The notes under the pieces: model-generated | The model's database searches: none | Told to the model about the DNA's origin: nothing | What the model saw: the letters and a program-made list of their open reading frames with translations, nothing else | Assembly (NCBI GenBank): GCA_947492905.1 | Contig: CANLOL010000001.1 | Span: 412,578 to 476,577 of the forward strand | Direction of reading: 5' to 3' | Length of the DNA: 64,000 bases | From: an uncultured Sphingorhabdus sp. | GTDB lineage: Bacteria; Pseudomonadota; Alphaproteobacteria; Sphingomonadales; Sphingomonadaceae | Position numbers and translations under genes: made by a program | Shown: positions 34,174 to 42,909 of the stretch, piece after piece | Layout: each line of letters starts with the position of its first letter | Position numbering within the stretch: the first letter of the stretch is position 1

Positions 34174-35637
34174 ATGACCACACTCTCTCAAATTCTTTCC
34201 CTCGCCCGTTCAGGCTCGCCTGCGCGGGCTTGGGATTTATTTGCCCAATCCACTTGGGATGAAAGCGATCCAAAGGCGTTCACCCTAAAAGGGCGGTTGC
34301 TAAAGGATCAGGCAAAGGCCGCCAAAAAAGCGCATCACGCCGCCAAGGCCATGCAGCTTTATGAGCAAGCTGCCAATGCCTATGAGCAAGCCGCATTCTT
34401 AAAGTCCGACAGCTATCCGCTGATTAACGCCGCATCGCTAGCGCTGCTAAGCGGCAAACCAAAGCGGGCCAGCGAATTGGCATCGCAAGTCATCACGCTT
34501 ATAGAGAATAATCCTCATGAGGGCGAAAATGCTTATTGGCGCAGTGCTACCCATGCTGAGGCGTTATTGCTGAAGGGTGATGAAATCAAAGCCAGAGCAA
34601 TGTTGGCAGAGGCCATTGCCAAACTACCCAATGCATGGGAGGATCATGCCGCCACTATCGGTCAATTTGAGACCATATTAACCGAGCAAGGCAAAAATTG
34701 CGATTGGTTAGAGCGTCATCGCCCGCCATGTAGCGTCCATTATAGCGGCATTATCCGCCTAGAGGATGACGCCATCAAATCAGACATTGATAGCTATATC
34801 AAAACTATAAAACCTAGCTTTTTCTGCGGCTCGCTCGCCGCTGGCAGCGATATTTTATGCGCGCAATCTTTTTTGCGATATCGCGAAATTCATAATCCAT
34901 TGGCCGAATTACATATCATCCTGCCTTTTCCCATTGATGAATTTTGTCAATTATCAATCACTCCATTCGGACAAAATTGGGTTAAAGATTTTCAGAGCAT
35001 CATTGAGCAAGCCGACACAGTGACAGAAATGGGTTTGGATAATCCACCGCACCATCTTGCCGTTGCGATGGCGGACAAAATCGCTATGGGCCAAGTATTG
35101 CGCAATGCCCGTAATTTACGCAGCAGTGCAAAAGCGCTGACCATAAAAGGCAGAGGCGAAAAATTACGTCCTGAAATAGCAGCATGGCAGCAAGAAGAAT
35201 ATGATCTCACCCAATTGGATGCGAACCGGAAAAGCGGAGATAAAGGGGCATTTACATCAAAAGATAATGGCAAAAAATTGCAAATATTATTATGGTTTAA
35301 TGGCACCGATATAGTGCAAAACGATAATGATATTTTGAAAGCCCATGAAGATGGCCATTATTGGGCCGGCGATGATTTAGAAAAGGCCTATGCAATAGCG
35401 CAGAGCTTCATGAGCGATAGATGCAAAATAGGCTGTATTTTCGATATAATGCATATCCCAACATCAGACATGATAGGGCGCGCAAAAGCCATTGCCTCTG
35501 TATCAAAACCGCATGGGGTGAGCTGTGACTATAACAGCGCTATGGCGTTTGAATTTGCCAATATTACGCAGAGCATCGAAGAATTTGGTGCGCTAAAAAC
35601 GCCATGGGGTATGCAATCTTTATGGCGCATTTTATAG
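34174..35637 (+). CDS. TPR protein with SLOG-like domain and degenerate C-terminal domain
   Basis: A 487-aa cytoplasmic protein. Residues 1-185 are alpha-helical TPR-like repeats (TRAFs-binding/DUF4071-like). Residues about 188-340 resemble the Rossmann-type nucleotide domain found in TPR-linked cyclase proteins: FFCGSLAAGSDILCAQSFL at 216-234 and AELHIILPFPIDEF at 244-257, then a late PPHHLAVAMADKIAMGQ. In relatives a class III adenylate cyclase domain follows. Here residues about 366-487 keep an outline of it (LQILLWFNGTDIV, FGALKTPWGMQSLWRIL) but lack the metal-binding Asp of the usual FxDxxGF motif. So it may sense rather than make a nucleotide. It follows the unknown gene by 12 bp. Confidence 0.65.
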   Translation: MTTLSQILSLARSGSPARAWDLFAQSTWDESDPKAFTLKGRLLKDQAKAAKKAHHAAKAMQLYEQAANAYEQAAFLKSDSYPLINAASLALLSGKPKRASELASQVITLIENNPHEGENAYWRSATHAEALLLKGDEIKARAMLAEAIAKLPNAWEDHAATIGQFETILTEQGKNCDWLERHRPPCSVHYSGIIRLEDDAIKSDIDSYIKTIKPSFFCGSLAAGSDILCAQSFLRYREIHNPLAELHIILPFPIDEFCQLSITPFGQNWVKDFQSIIEQADTVTEMGLDNPPHHLAVAMADKIAMGQVLRNARNLRSSAKALTIKGRGEKLRPEIAAWQQEEYDLTQLDANRKSGDKGAFTSKDNGKKLQILLWFNGTDIVQNDNDILKAHEDGHYWAGDDLEKAYAIAQSFMSDRCKIGCIFDIMHIPTSDMIGRAKAIASVSKPHGVSCDYNSAMAFEFANITQSIEEFGALKTPWGMQSLWRIL

Positions 35638-35652
35638 CGCCGTAAGCATGGT

Positions 35653-36306
35653 CTATATCACCAAATCCTCTAGCATATTGCGTGATATAATTTTTAAGCC
35701 ATTTTCATTTTTTTCAATGATACCGCGCCGCCGCAAATGAGCAATCGCCCGCGATGCTGTTTCCCTAGAGGTTTGCGCCATTAAACCCACGGCCGTAACA
35801 ACGGGAAAAGGCGTTATCATATCGCTATCTTGGGCCAATCGTAATATTTCAGCATGCACACGCCCATCCGCAGTCAAAGAGACATGCATTGCCAGCCGGT
35901 CAATAATGGCATGATATTGATTGCCAAATATTTTCGATAGACCGCGCCCGACACTGGGATATTCATCCACTATAGCCTTTAAATCAGACGTCGAAATTTG
36001 CAAAGCAGACAGATGCCCATATATTTTGACATCAATATTACTCTGCAACGCATCAGGAAAAGCGCCGATTATCTCTCCGGCTCCTTGGGCGGTGAGCAAT
36101 GTAACTTTGCCATCAAATCCTATCGCCTGTAATTGCGCATCGCCATCTAATATCAACCAGATTTGGTCATTCATATCACCTTGATGCAGCAATATTTCTT
36201 TGTTTTTAAATTTTTTAAGAGTCATTTTCGCATTTAGCAATGCTGCTGCTTCCATTGGACATTCTAGATAAGCCGAAAGAATAGAAACACGCTCTTCATT
36301 ATCCAT
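35653..36306 (-). CDS. Crp/Fnr family transcriptional regulator
   Basis: A 217-aa regulator. The N-terminal beta-roll lies at about residues 25-115, followed by the long dimer helix and a C-terminal winged HTH (LMAQTSRETASRAIAHLRRRGIIEK at about 175-199). The phosphate-binding cassette reads GEIIGAFPDALQSNIDVKIYG: the Glu and Arg that hold cAMP in Crp are replaced, and no cysteine cluster of Fnr type is present. The ligand is therefore unknown. It is convergent with the TIR operon (15-bp gap) and could control the neighbouring signalling genes. Confidence 0.88.
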   Translation of the reverse strand: MDNEERVSILSAYLECPMEAAALLNAKMTLKKFKNKEILLHQGDMNDQIWLILDGDAQLQAIGFDGKVTLLTAQGAGEIIGAFPDALQSNIDVKIYGHLSALQISTSDLKAIVDEYPSVGRGLSKIFGNQYHAIIDRLAMHVSLTADGRVHAEILRLAQDSDMITPFPVVTAVGLMAQTSRETASRAIAHLRRRGIIEKNENGLKIISRNMLEDLVI

Positions 36307-36471
36307 AATCTACCCCACCCCTCAATAGACCCTCTGTAACATGGTACAAAACCATGTTGAATAATCAAGTCAGAATAACCGTTCATGTACCTCTATGCCG
36401 TGACATAGATCACAGTATGAGGTAGTAAATCATGATAGCCATACTCCTAAATTAAGATAAGGAATAGTAAC

Positions 36472-37917
36472 ATGAAACTATATTTAAGCAGTACAGTAAT
36501 CAGTGCAATAATGCTAGCGCAACCTGCTTTTGCAGAGGGAGACTCAGACACTGGCACGACTAATGTTTCTTTAAATCCAAATTATAGTTTTCAATATTTT
36601 ATTCCGAAAACCAAAATCGTCGCTCAAATTAAACAACGCATTACCAAATGCGAAGTCAAAGATGACAAGCTTAATATCAATATTATCTCTGAGACGTCAA
36701 TGAAAGCGGGTACGAAACCAGATTATAAACGAGTGATCACTATCAACGGTAAAAGCAGTTTTTTAGTAAATCGCAGTTCTAGATTAACATTGAACAATGA
36801 TGGCACATTGAAAGGGTTTAATGGCAGTGCAACGGGGCAAGGTGGTCCGGTTTTATCCGCAGTAATTCAAACAGCCGCTTTGGGTGCTTCGTTAGCAGTT
36901 AACCCTGTTATTGGGGCTGGAAACACTTTAAATACAATTAATAATGCTAAATCTAAGGAAAAGACTGTAGATAGAAACACTAGAATTCGTGTTTATATTC
37001 CTGAATGTCAAAAGAATATAGTCGCAGCTTTAAAAGGCCTAGAAGAAGCAACTACTGCTCGCAAAAAAATACGCAATGCCATTGCCAATGGCGAGGCAGG
37101 AACAGTTATGACCGAAGAATTAACCCGAATAGATAAAGATATAGAAAATCTAAGAAAGATTTTGACGATAACATCTAGTGTTTCTCTAATTCCCAAGGAT
37201 ATGACGGCGACCAAAAAAATTGATCCCATGACAATGAATAAAGAATATAAGAAATGGTTTAAAATTAAGAGCGAAGAGATACTTATAACTGATCAAGATT
37301 TAGTAGAAAAAAAATATACTATAATCGATCCAGGAATGACAAATATATCAGTCATAGATTTTCTCAAAGCAGAAGCTAAGAGAGAAAATAGCCTTTTTGA
37401 TTTACCAGGAATTTATGGTTTCAAAATGGAAGTTACTGCTGACAATGATGCATTGATTGCAACAAATGGGTCAAATAAAATTGATAAGAACATTCTAGCT
37501 AGTGTTTATGATGACAAAGACTTTGTCTATGTCCACCCGATACCAGCGATAGCAAAATTCTATGCCTGCGCTGATGACAAATGTACAAAAGCATCAACAG
37601 CAAAAAACACAAGCGCAATAACAGAAACATTACTCCCGCAACTTTCTAAATTACATAACATCAGCACGGGTGGCAGCATATTTGCTAGCCGCACTGTATC
37701 TGCCACATTCGGACCTTATGGCGAACCATTAACATTAGAATATACTAAGGGCGGGGGCGGTGCTCAAATTGCATCTGTTATAAATGCAGCTGGTCAAGCG
37801 GCTACTACAATTGACGGTGCTAGCTTACAAGCAACGCAAGATGAAATAGCGCGAATTACAGCCGAAAGAGAATTAGATAGACTCTTAAATGAGCCTAATA
37901 CCGACGATGAAAATTAA
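36472..37917 (+). CDS. large secreted protein, function unknown
   Basis: A 481-aa exported protein with a signal peptide (residues 1-22, ending PAFAEG). The body is Lys, Asn and Thr rich. A Gly/Ala-rich turn region (GPVLSAVIQTAALGASLAVNPVIGAGN) lies at about 123-150. A charged helical segment follows at about 182-228 (EEATTARKKIRNAIANGEAGTVMTEELTRIDKDIENL), and there is a C-terminal Gly-rich patch, GGGGAQIASVINAAGQAATT. Two cysteines at FYACADDKC could form a disulfide. A possible 9-bp hairpin (AGGCGCGCC / GGCACGCCT) lies at the stop. No family is recognised. An A-rich leader with AAGGAATAG precedes the ATG. Confidence 0.6.
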   Translation: MKLYLSSTVISAIMLAQPAFAEGDSDTGTTNVSLNPNYSFQYFIPKTKIVAQIKQRITKCEVKDDKLNINIISETSMKAGTKPDYKRVITINGKSSFLVNRSSRLTLNNDGTLKGFNGSATGQGGPVLSAVIQTAALGASLAVNPVIGAGNTLNTINNAKSKEKTVDRNTRIRVYIPECQKNIVAALKGLEEATTARKKIRNAIANGEAGTVMTEELTRIDKDIENLRKILTITSSVSLIPKDMTATKKIDPMTMNKEYKKWFKIKSEEILITDQDLVEKKYTIIDPGMTNISVIDFLKAEAKRENSLFDLPGIYGFKMEVTADNDALIATNGSNKIDKNILASVYDDKDFVYVHPIPAIAKFYACADDKCTKASTAKNTSAITETLLPQLSKLHNISTGGSIFASRTVSATFGPYGEPLTLEYTKGGGGAQIASVINAAGQAATTIDGASLQATQDEIARITAERELDRLLNEPNTDDEN

Positions 37918-37977
37918 GGCGCGCCGAGATGGCACGCCTATCATTGGATATTTAATCGCTTTTTATATTAAATATCA

Positions 37978-38748
37978 TTAGTCATAAGCTGATGTGCTGA
38001 TCATCTCAAATGCAACCAAGCTATTGCCCGTGCGTTTGTTGTAGAATTGACAATAAAGCTTCTCACTCCCCGATGAATCTGAACGCGTATTTTCTCGCGC
38101 TAAAAAGCTGACGCCATATTTCCCGCGCTTCTTTAAATCATTAACATATACCTTGGCACGGTCGCTATTTGACCCCGAGGCGCAATCTTCGATACCTTGG
38201 TCATTTCCGCAATGTAATTTCATAGCGGATGTACCCAAATATTTGTCGCTTGTGCCATTCCAATCCCAATAATCAACTGCGCCTGCTCCTGGATCATCAG
38301 ATTTCACGCACTGTAATTTATAATCTCTGCCTTTGTCTGTGGCTTTATATTTTGCTTTATCCACTTCAAAATAAAGAATCTGTTTTGATTGCAATGATGG
38401 CGCTATACAATCATTTGCAGTTCCTTTGGTGCGATTTATAAATCCTGTGCGCTTCTCTTTGGAGAAACCCTGCTGAAAAGTATAATCGCCTAAATAGCCT
38501 AATGTAACATTCTCAAGCTTTAGGCCTGAACATTTGGTTAGGCTGGTTAAGCTAGATGATGGCGTCCCCAAGGTAATATTAGAACTGCCCTTAGAAGATT
38601 TTTTCTTGCCCTTTTTCTTCTTTATCTTGCTTTTTTGCTTTTTTATTTCATTTTTCAGGCCGCCAAATTGACCATATGCAGTCGCCGTTGCCCCCAAGCT
38701 AAGCGAAACTGCAATAATCGAAACTAATAGCTGTTTTTTCATAATCAT
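37978..38748 (-). CDS. secreted protein with a poly-lysine segment, unknown
   Basis: A 256-aa exported protein. The signal peptide (residues 1 to about 26, ending ATAYGQ) is followed by an extremely basic stretch at about 30-55 (KKQKSKIKKKKGKKKSSKG). A Cys-containing beta-rich domain follows, with SLTKCSGLKLENV, KLQCVKSD, MKLHCGNDQGIEDC and EKLYCQFYNKRTGNSL; six or so cysteines suggest disulfides. The lysine run could bind acidic polymers such as alginate, DNA or the cell's own sulfated or uronic polysaccharide. ATG 38748 or the ATG two codons later may be used. Convergent with the preceding gene. No family recognised. Confidence 0.62.
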   Translation of the reverse strand: MIMKKQLLVSIIAVSLSLGATATAYGQFGGLKNEIKKQKSKIKKKKGKKKSSKGSSNITLGTPSSSLTSLTKCSGLKLENVTLGYLGDYTFQQGFSKEKRTGFINRTKGTANDCIAPSLQSKQILYFEVDKAKYKATDKGRDYKLQCVKSDDPGAGAVDYWDWNGTSDKYLGTSAMKLHCGNDQGIEDCASGSNSDRAKVYVNDLKKRGKYGVSFLARENTRSDSSGSEKLYCQFYNKRTGNSLVAFEMISTSAYD

Positions 38749-38877
38749 ACCCCTTTATAGATGATAGGAATCTAATTAAAGATCGGGGGTCTTTTGAAAA
38801 TGTACCATTTGGTATAAATGAGTATTATTTTTCAAAGTCATGTATATTATAGCTATATCTGTGGGGGGCAGATAAAT

Positions 38878-40614
38878 ATGGCAAGTGATACAGAAGCTAC
38901 AAATGCAATAGATCAAGACCTCATCAAACTGGCCTATTCGATGGCAATCGATAGAAAAAGGTTTGAAGAAATGTTCATTCTATTGAGCGATAAATTTGAC
39001 GATCTAAGCAATGATGTTCCACAGTTTGACCAAATATCATCGCCCGATTTTGTTAAATTAGAAACGCATTTTGAACATGCGCAATCCCTCATGGATGCGC
39101 AAGGACGCGAGATGGATACGGCCACCCACTCTATGAAAGTGATTGATGCCGATAATCACCCTTCCATGTTGATAGAGCCCGATGGGCGTGTTTTTTATGC
39201 CAACAAACCGGCCATTGAAATATTTGGAGTAAGAAAAGGCCAATATTTAAAAGATCAAATGTTTGAACATGGTCACCATCAAAATTTCATGAATAATTTG
39301 CGGCGTATGAAAGATTTTGAACCCAATAAAATCATTAGCATTTTCGGTATGAGCAATGTGAATGACCAAGATAATGACGAAATAATCAAAATCGCTCTCA
39401 CAAAAGCCCATACGGCAAATGGCGATATAATGGCCCATATTTCCGCGATTAATATCAGTTGGATGGACAGCACAGGGCGCGGATTCAAATCATTATTCAA
39501 TTTAACACCAGTCGAAATAGAAATCACCAAAGCTGTCGTTACGGGCGTATCGCTTAATAATTTGGCTGAAAAACGGGGACGTTCTATTGGTACAGTGCGC
39601 AATCAAACCAAAATGTTGCTCGCAAAGCTTAATCTGCGCTCTCAAACGGAATTGGCCTGCCTCTATTCTGGTTTTGCACAATATGATGGTAACTTAGTAT
39701 CGCGCCCATTAGATCCACAAAGTACTGGATATGCCGCCGTGCAAAAAATGCTGTTGCGCGATAATGGACGGATGCTCGATTATCGTACCGCAGGGCCAGC
39801 TAATGGCAGAAATATTATCCTTGTCCCATCATTATTGGGCGGTATGGCCATTACAAAAAAATTGCATGATGCGCTACATCAACACAATATCCGGCTCATA
39901 ATGCCATGGCGTCCAGGAGTAGGGGATAGCGGCATAGATGGAAAACCGTCCAAAAAGTCCTTTATAAAACATAGCGAAGATATAGCAGCGATGCTAAATG
40001 ATCTAAAAATCGGTCAGGCTCCGATCATAGGATATGTGACGGGTGCTCATTATGCTATCGCTGCGGGTCAATATATACAGGATAGAATAAGCCATATTAT
40101 CAATCTGAATGGCATTGTCCCAAGCGCCCATGGCCCGCATCTTAATCTGATAGACAAAAGAGAGCGTACCCGAATGTTCCTGTTGCGGACGACGCCAAAA
40201 ATAGGACGTATGGTCATTCAAGCGGCCATGCGATTGGTGGATTCAGGATATGATTTAGAATTTATCTCCGCCCATTTAAGGAATAGCCCCCTTGATTTGA
40301 AAACAGCTGACGAAGATGAAGTGAAACATTTATTTCGCGCAGATTTTCGGCAAATAACCAAATATGGTTATGATGGATTGATAAATGATCTCATCCTATC
40401 GGCTATGGATTGGTCCTATTTGATAGAGCAATCCCCTTACCCCATTCATAATTTGGTGGGTGCCCACAATATAGATTTCACCCCAGAGGTCATCCAAACA
40501 TATGCGCAGTCTATCGATAATTATAATGTAGAGATTATTGACAATGCAGGACATCTGGCGCTCTATCAACAGCCTGACATTATTTTCGACCGCATTAAGG
40601 CGATCATTGATTAA
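38878..40614 (+). CDS. PAS-LuxR HTH-alpha/beta-hydrolase fusion regulator
   Basis: A 578-aa protein from ATG 38878 (GGGGGGCAG upstream); the frame is open 20 codons further. A helical N-terminus is followed by a PAS-like domain (about 85-195, IEPDGRVFYANKPAIEIFGV). A LuxR-type HTH lies at about 205-265 (LTPVEIEITKAVVTGVSLNNLAEKRGRSIGTVRNQTKMLLAKL). An alpha/beta hydrolase domain fills 285-578 (RPGVGDSG, C-terminal NAGHLALYQQPD with the catalytic-type His). The nucleophile elbow reads GYVTG at 385-389, so Val387 stands where Ser is needed. The hydrolase domain is thus likely a ligand sensor joined to a DNA-binding output. Confidence 0.8.
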   Translation: MASDTEATNAIDQDLIKLAYSMAIDRKRFEEMFILLSDKFDDLSNDVPQFDQISSPDFVKLETHFEHAQSLMDAQGREMDTATHSMKVIDADNHPSMLIEPDGRVFYANKPAIEIFGVRKGQYLKDQMFEHGHHQNFMNNLRRMKDFEPNKIISIFGMSNVNDQDNDEIIKIALTKAHTANGDIMAHISAINISWMDSTGRGFKSLFNLTPVEIEITKAVVTGVSLNNLAEKRGRSIGTVRNQTKMLLAKLNLRSQTELACLYSGFAQYDGNLVSRPLDPQSTGYAAVQKMLLRDNGRMLDYRTAGPANGRNIILVPSLLGGMAITKKLHDALHQHNIRLIMPWRPGVGDSGIDGKPSKKSFIKHSEDIAAMLNDLKIGQAPIIGYVTGAHYAIAAGQYIQDRISHIINLNGIVPSAHGPHLNLIDKRERTRMFLLRTTPKIGRMVIQAAMRLVDSGYDLEFISAHLRNSPLDLKTADEDEVKHLFRADFRQITKYGYDGLINDLILSAMDWSYLIEQSPYPIHNLVGAHNIDFTPEVIQTYAQSIDNYNVEIIDNAGHLALYQQPDIIFDRIKAIID

Positions 40615-40715
40615 GGAACAGCTTTGATCCAATTAACAATCATTATCTTAAATGCGATAATAAATTCAGGCCCTAACGAAGCCAAGAAGCGTCTAATCAT
40701 ATTGGGGGATGATTG

Positions 40716-41732
40716 ATGGGTTTTCCAGTAAAAATATTCAGCAAGCTCTGGAAGGTATTGCTTCTTTTATTGATCCTATATCTGGCATCCCCCCTCATAA
40801 TGCATGCTTTGAACATGATGGGGCCTAATATCATAAATAATATATGCATCATAATAGTGATAATAATATTCTACAAAATGTTGGGCGTAAGATTTAAGTT
40901 AAGAACCCTAGAACTAACTTCCACTCAAAACCATAGTTTTAGACGGTTAGTATTAAAGGTTGTTCTTTGGTTTCCTATAGTATTTTTTACAGGATGGATG
41001 ACAGGAGAGACTGTAAATTTAAGCGTTAGCCAATATTATGTCTGGTCACCACCTGATTTTAATAAAGACGATCTGCCAAAGAAAATATATAATGGACGCA
41101 GTCTAGAAGATATAGAAGTGGATAGCATTGGTGAATTTAAAGAGTTGGTGACCCTTAATCATACACAATATGCTTATGCACGTGACTGTAAGGATTGTGA
41201 AACTGATGAACGAGAAATATTCAAAATTGCACATGTTCAAGATTCCTCATGCGACGGAATAGAAGATAAAGAGCTGATAGGTGATTATATAAGAGATGAT
41301 GTGGATATATTTCATATCTTATCCCCAAATTATGTCGGCCCTTTGATAGAAAATCCTCGAACCGGCATATCTCGTCCCTCTAAAATTAATATTTGCGTTC
41401 AATTTGAAAGAATTGATAAGATGCCTGATGATGTTTATAGTTTAAGGGCTCTGCTGAGAGAAGAAGAAGATATAGGCAATGTTGTTTTATCTAGATTAAC
41501 CTACGGGATGATACCTTCTAATAGATGGATTTTAGAAAAAAATGATATTGATTTGAATGATGATGATATTGTGCCATTTAAATATTGTATCGAAAAACGT
41601 ATTTCAAACATAAGAAACAAATTTGCATCCTTTATCACAGGTGTGCGAATTAAAAAAACAATCGAATACGAATGCCAAGCCAATAATATATCTGATCCTT
41701 CATCATCGGTTCTAACACATAACTTAATTTGA
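40716..41732 (+). CDS. multi-pass membrane protein with soluble domain, unknown
   Basis: A 338-aa protein from ATG 40716 (GGGGGAT upstream; a TTG one codon earlier is possible). Three hydrophobic helices lie within the first 100 residues (about 10-30, 34-54 and 78-97). They are followed by an acidic soluble part of about 235 residues with several Cys (RDCKDCETDE, SSCDGIED, KYCIEKR, YECQAN) that may form disulfides in the periplasm. No family is recognised. It lies between the LuxR fusion and the polysaccharide cluster, and its base composition is AT-rich like that of the other unknowns here. Confidence 0.6.
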   Translation: MGFPVKIFSKLWKVLLLLLILYLASPLIMHALNMMGPNIINNICIIIVIIIFYKMLGVRFKLRTLELTSTQNHSFRRLVLKVVLWFPIVFFTGWMTGETVNLSVSQYYVWSPPDFNKDDLPKKIYNGRSLEDIEVDSIGEFKELVTLNHTQYAYARDCKDCETDEREIFKIAHVQDSSCDGIEDKELIGDYIRDDVDIFHILSPNYVGPLIENPRTGISRPSKINICVQFERIDKMPDDVYSLRALLREEEDIGNVVLSRLTYGMIPSNRWILEKNDIDLNDDDIVPFKYCIEKRISNIRNKFASFITGVRIKKTIEYECQANNISDPSSSVLTHNLI

Positions 41733-41871
41733 ATCGGAATAATTATAAAATGCGGCATGGTTGCAAATCGGGAACAATGTTATAGTAAACCTTATAGTGC
41801 CTAAATTAACGATTTGTTAACCATATAATCGCATAGATTTGCTACATATTTGCAAATATTAAGGAAAAGCT

Positions 41872-42909
41872 TTGGCCCAATTATCATCTGCTATTTCAAA
41901 GGTTTTAATCACAGGCGGCACTGGCAGTTTTGGCAAGACCATGCTCAAAGGATTGCTGAAAGAAGATGTTTCAGAAGTGCGCGTTTTCAGCCGTGACGAA
42001 GAAAAGCAAGATATGCTGCGCAATCAAATTACCGATCCGCGCGTGCGCTTTTTCATCGGTGATGTGCGTGATCGCACTAGCGTAGACCGCGCCATGAAGG
42101 GGGTGGATGCTTGTTTTCATGCAGCGGCCCTCAAACAAGTGCCATCATGCGAATTTTTCCCATTAGAGGCGGTGCGCACCAATATATTGGGCAGCGAAAA
42201 TGTAATCCGCAGCGCAATAGAACAGCAAGTCAAAAGCTTAGTATGCCTATCCACCGATAAGGCCGTCATGCCGATTAATGCAATGGGCCTGTCCAAAGCG
42301 ATGATGGAAAAGTTGGTTCAAGCCGCAGCCCGTGAAATTGGCACCGATGCCGATACCACCATCAGCTGTGTGCGCTATGGTAATGTTATGTATTCGCGAG
42401 GTTCGGTCATTCCATTATTTGTGAATCAGATTAAACAAGGCATTCCCATCACCATTACAGAGCCGCAAATGACGCGCTTTTTAATGCCGCTTAGCGATAG
42501 TGTTGCGCTGGTGAATTTTGCTTTTGAACATGCACGCCAAGGCGATTTATTCATCAAAAAAGCTGCTGCAAGCACGATAGAAGATTTGGTCACGGGCTTA
42601 TTAGAGCTATTTGGACGCCCTGACCATGAAGTTAAAATCATCGGCTGGCGCCATGCCGAAAAATTATATGAGACATTGGCCAGCTTGCAAGAGCTTACTA
42701 CCGCACAAGATATGGATGAATATTGGCGTTTGCGCCTTGATGCGCGCGATCTTCATTATAGCGCTTATTTCTCTGAAGGTGTTGAAAAAACAGGACCATT
42801 AGAAGATTATCATAGCCATAATACGCAGCGCCTAGATGTCCAAGGCGTCAAAGATATATTGCTCGCCCTGCCCGAAATTCAGGATGAATTAAAGGCATGG
42901 AACGCATAA
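41872..42909 (+). CDS. fnlA: UDP-GlcNAc 4,6-dehydratase / 5-epimerase (inverting)
   Basis: First enzyme of UDP-L-FucNAc synthesis (FnlA/WbjB/CapE). It is 345 aa from a TTG start with AAGGAA upstream. The NAD-binding motif TGGTGSFG spans residues 14-21. It has RDEEKQDMLRN, the FHAAALKQVP loop and CLSTDKAV. The active-site segment AMGLSKAMMEK has Met where ordinary SDRs have Tyr, as in CapE. The segment VRYGNVMYSRGSVIPLF matches the family closely. It is the first gene of a plus-strand series, with 138 bp of upstream DNA for a promoter. It would act on UDP-GlcNAc in the cytoplasm. Confidence 0.9.
   Translation: MAQLSSAISKVLITGGTGSFGKTMLKGLLKEDVSEVRVFSRDEEKQDMLRNQITDPRVRFFIGDVRDRTSVDRAMKGVDACFHAAALKQVPSCEFFPLEAVRTNILGSENVIRSAIEQQVKSLVCLSTDKAVMPINAMGLSKAMMEKLVQAAAREIGTDADTTISCVRYGNVMYSRGSVIPLFVNQIKQGIPITITEPQMTRFLMPLSDSVALVNFAFEHARQGDLFIKKAAASTIEDLVTGLLELFGRPDHEVKIIGWRHAEKLYETLASLQELTTAQDMDEYWRLRLDARDLHYSAYFSEGVEKTGPLEDYHSHNTQRLDVQGVKDILLALPEIQDELKAWNA

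Noticed and set aside
31684-41732. Prophage or integrative element covering the signalling region
   Set aside because: No integrase, transposase, phage structural gene or attachment repeat was seen, though several genes are AT-rich and unrecognised.
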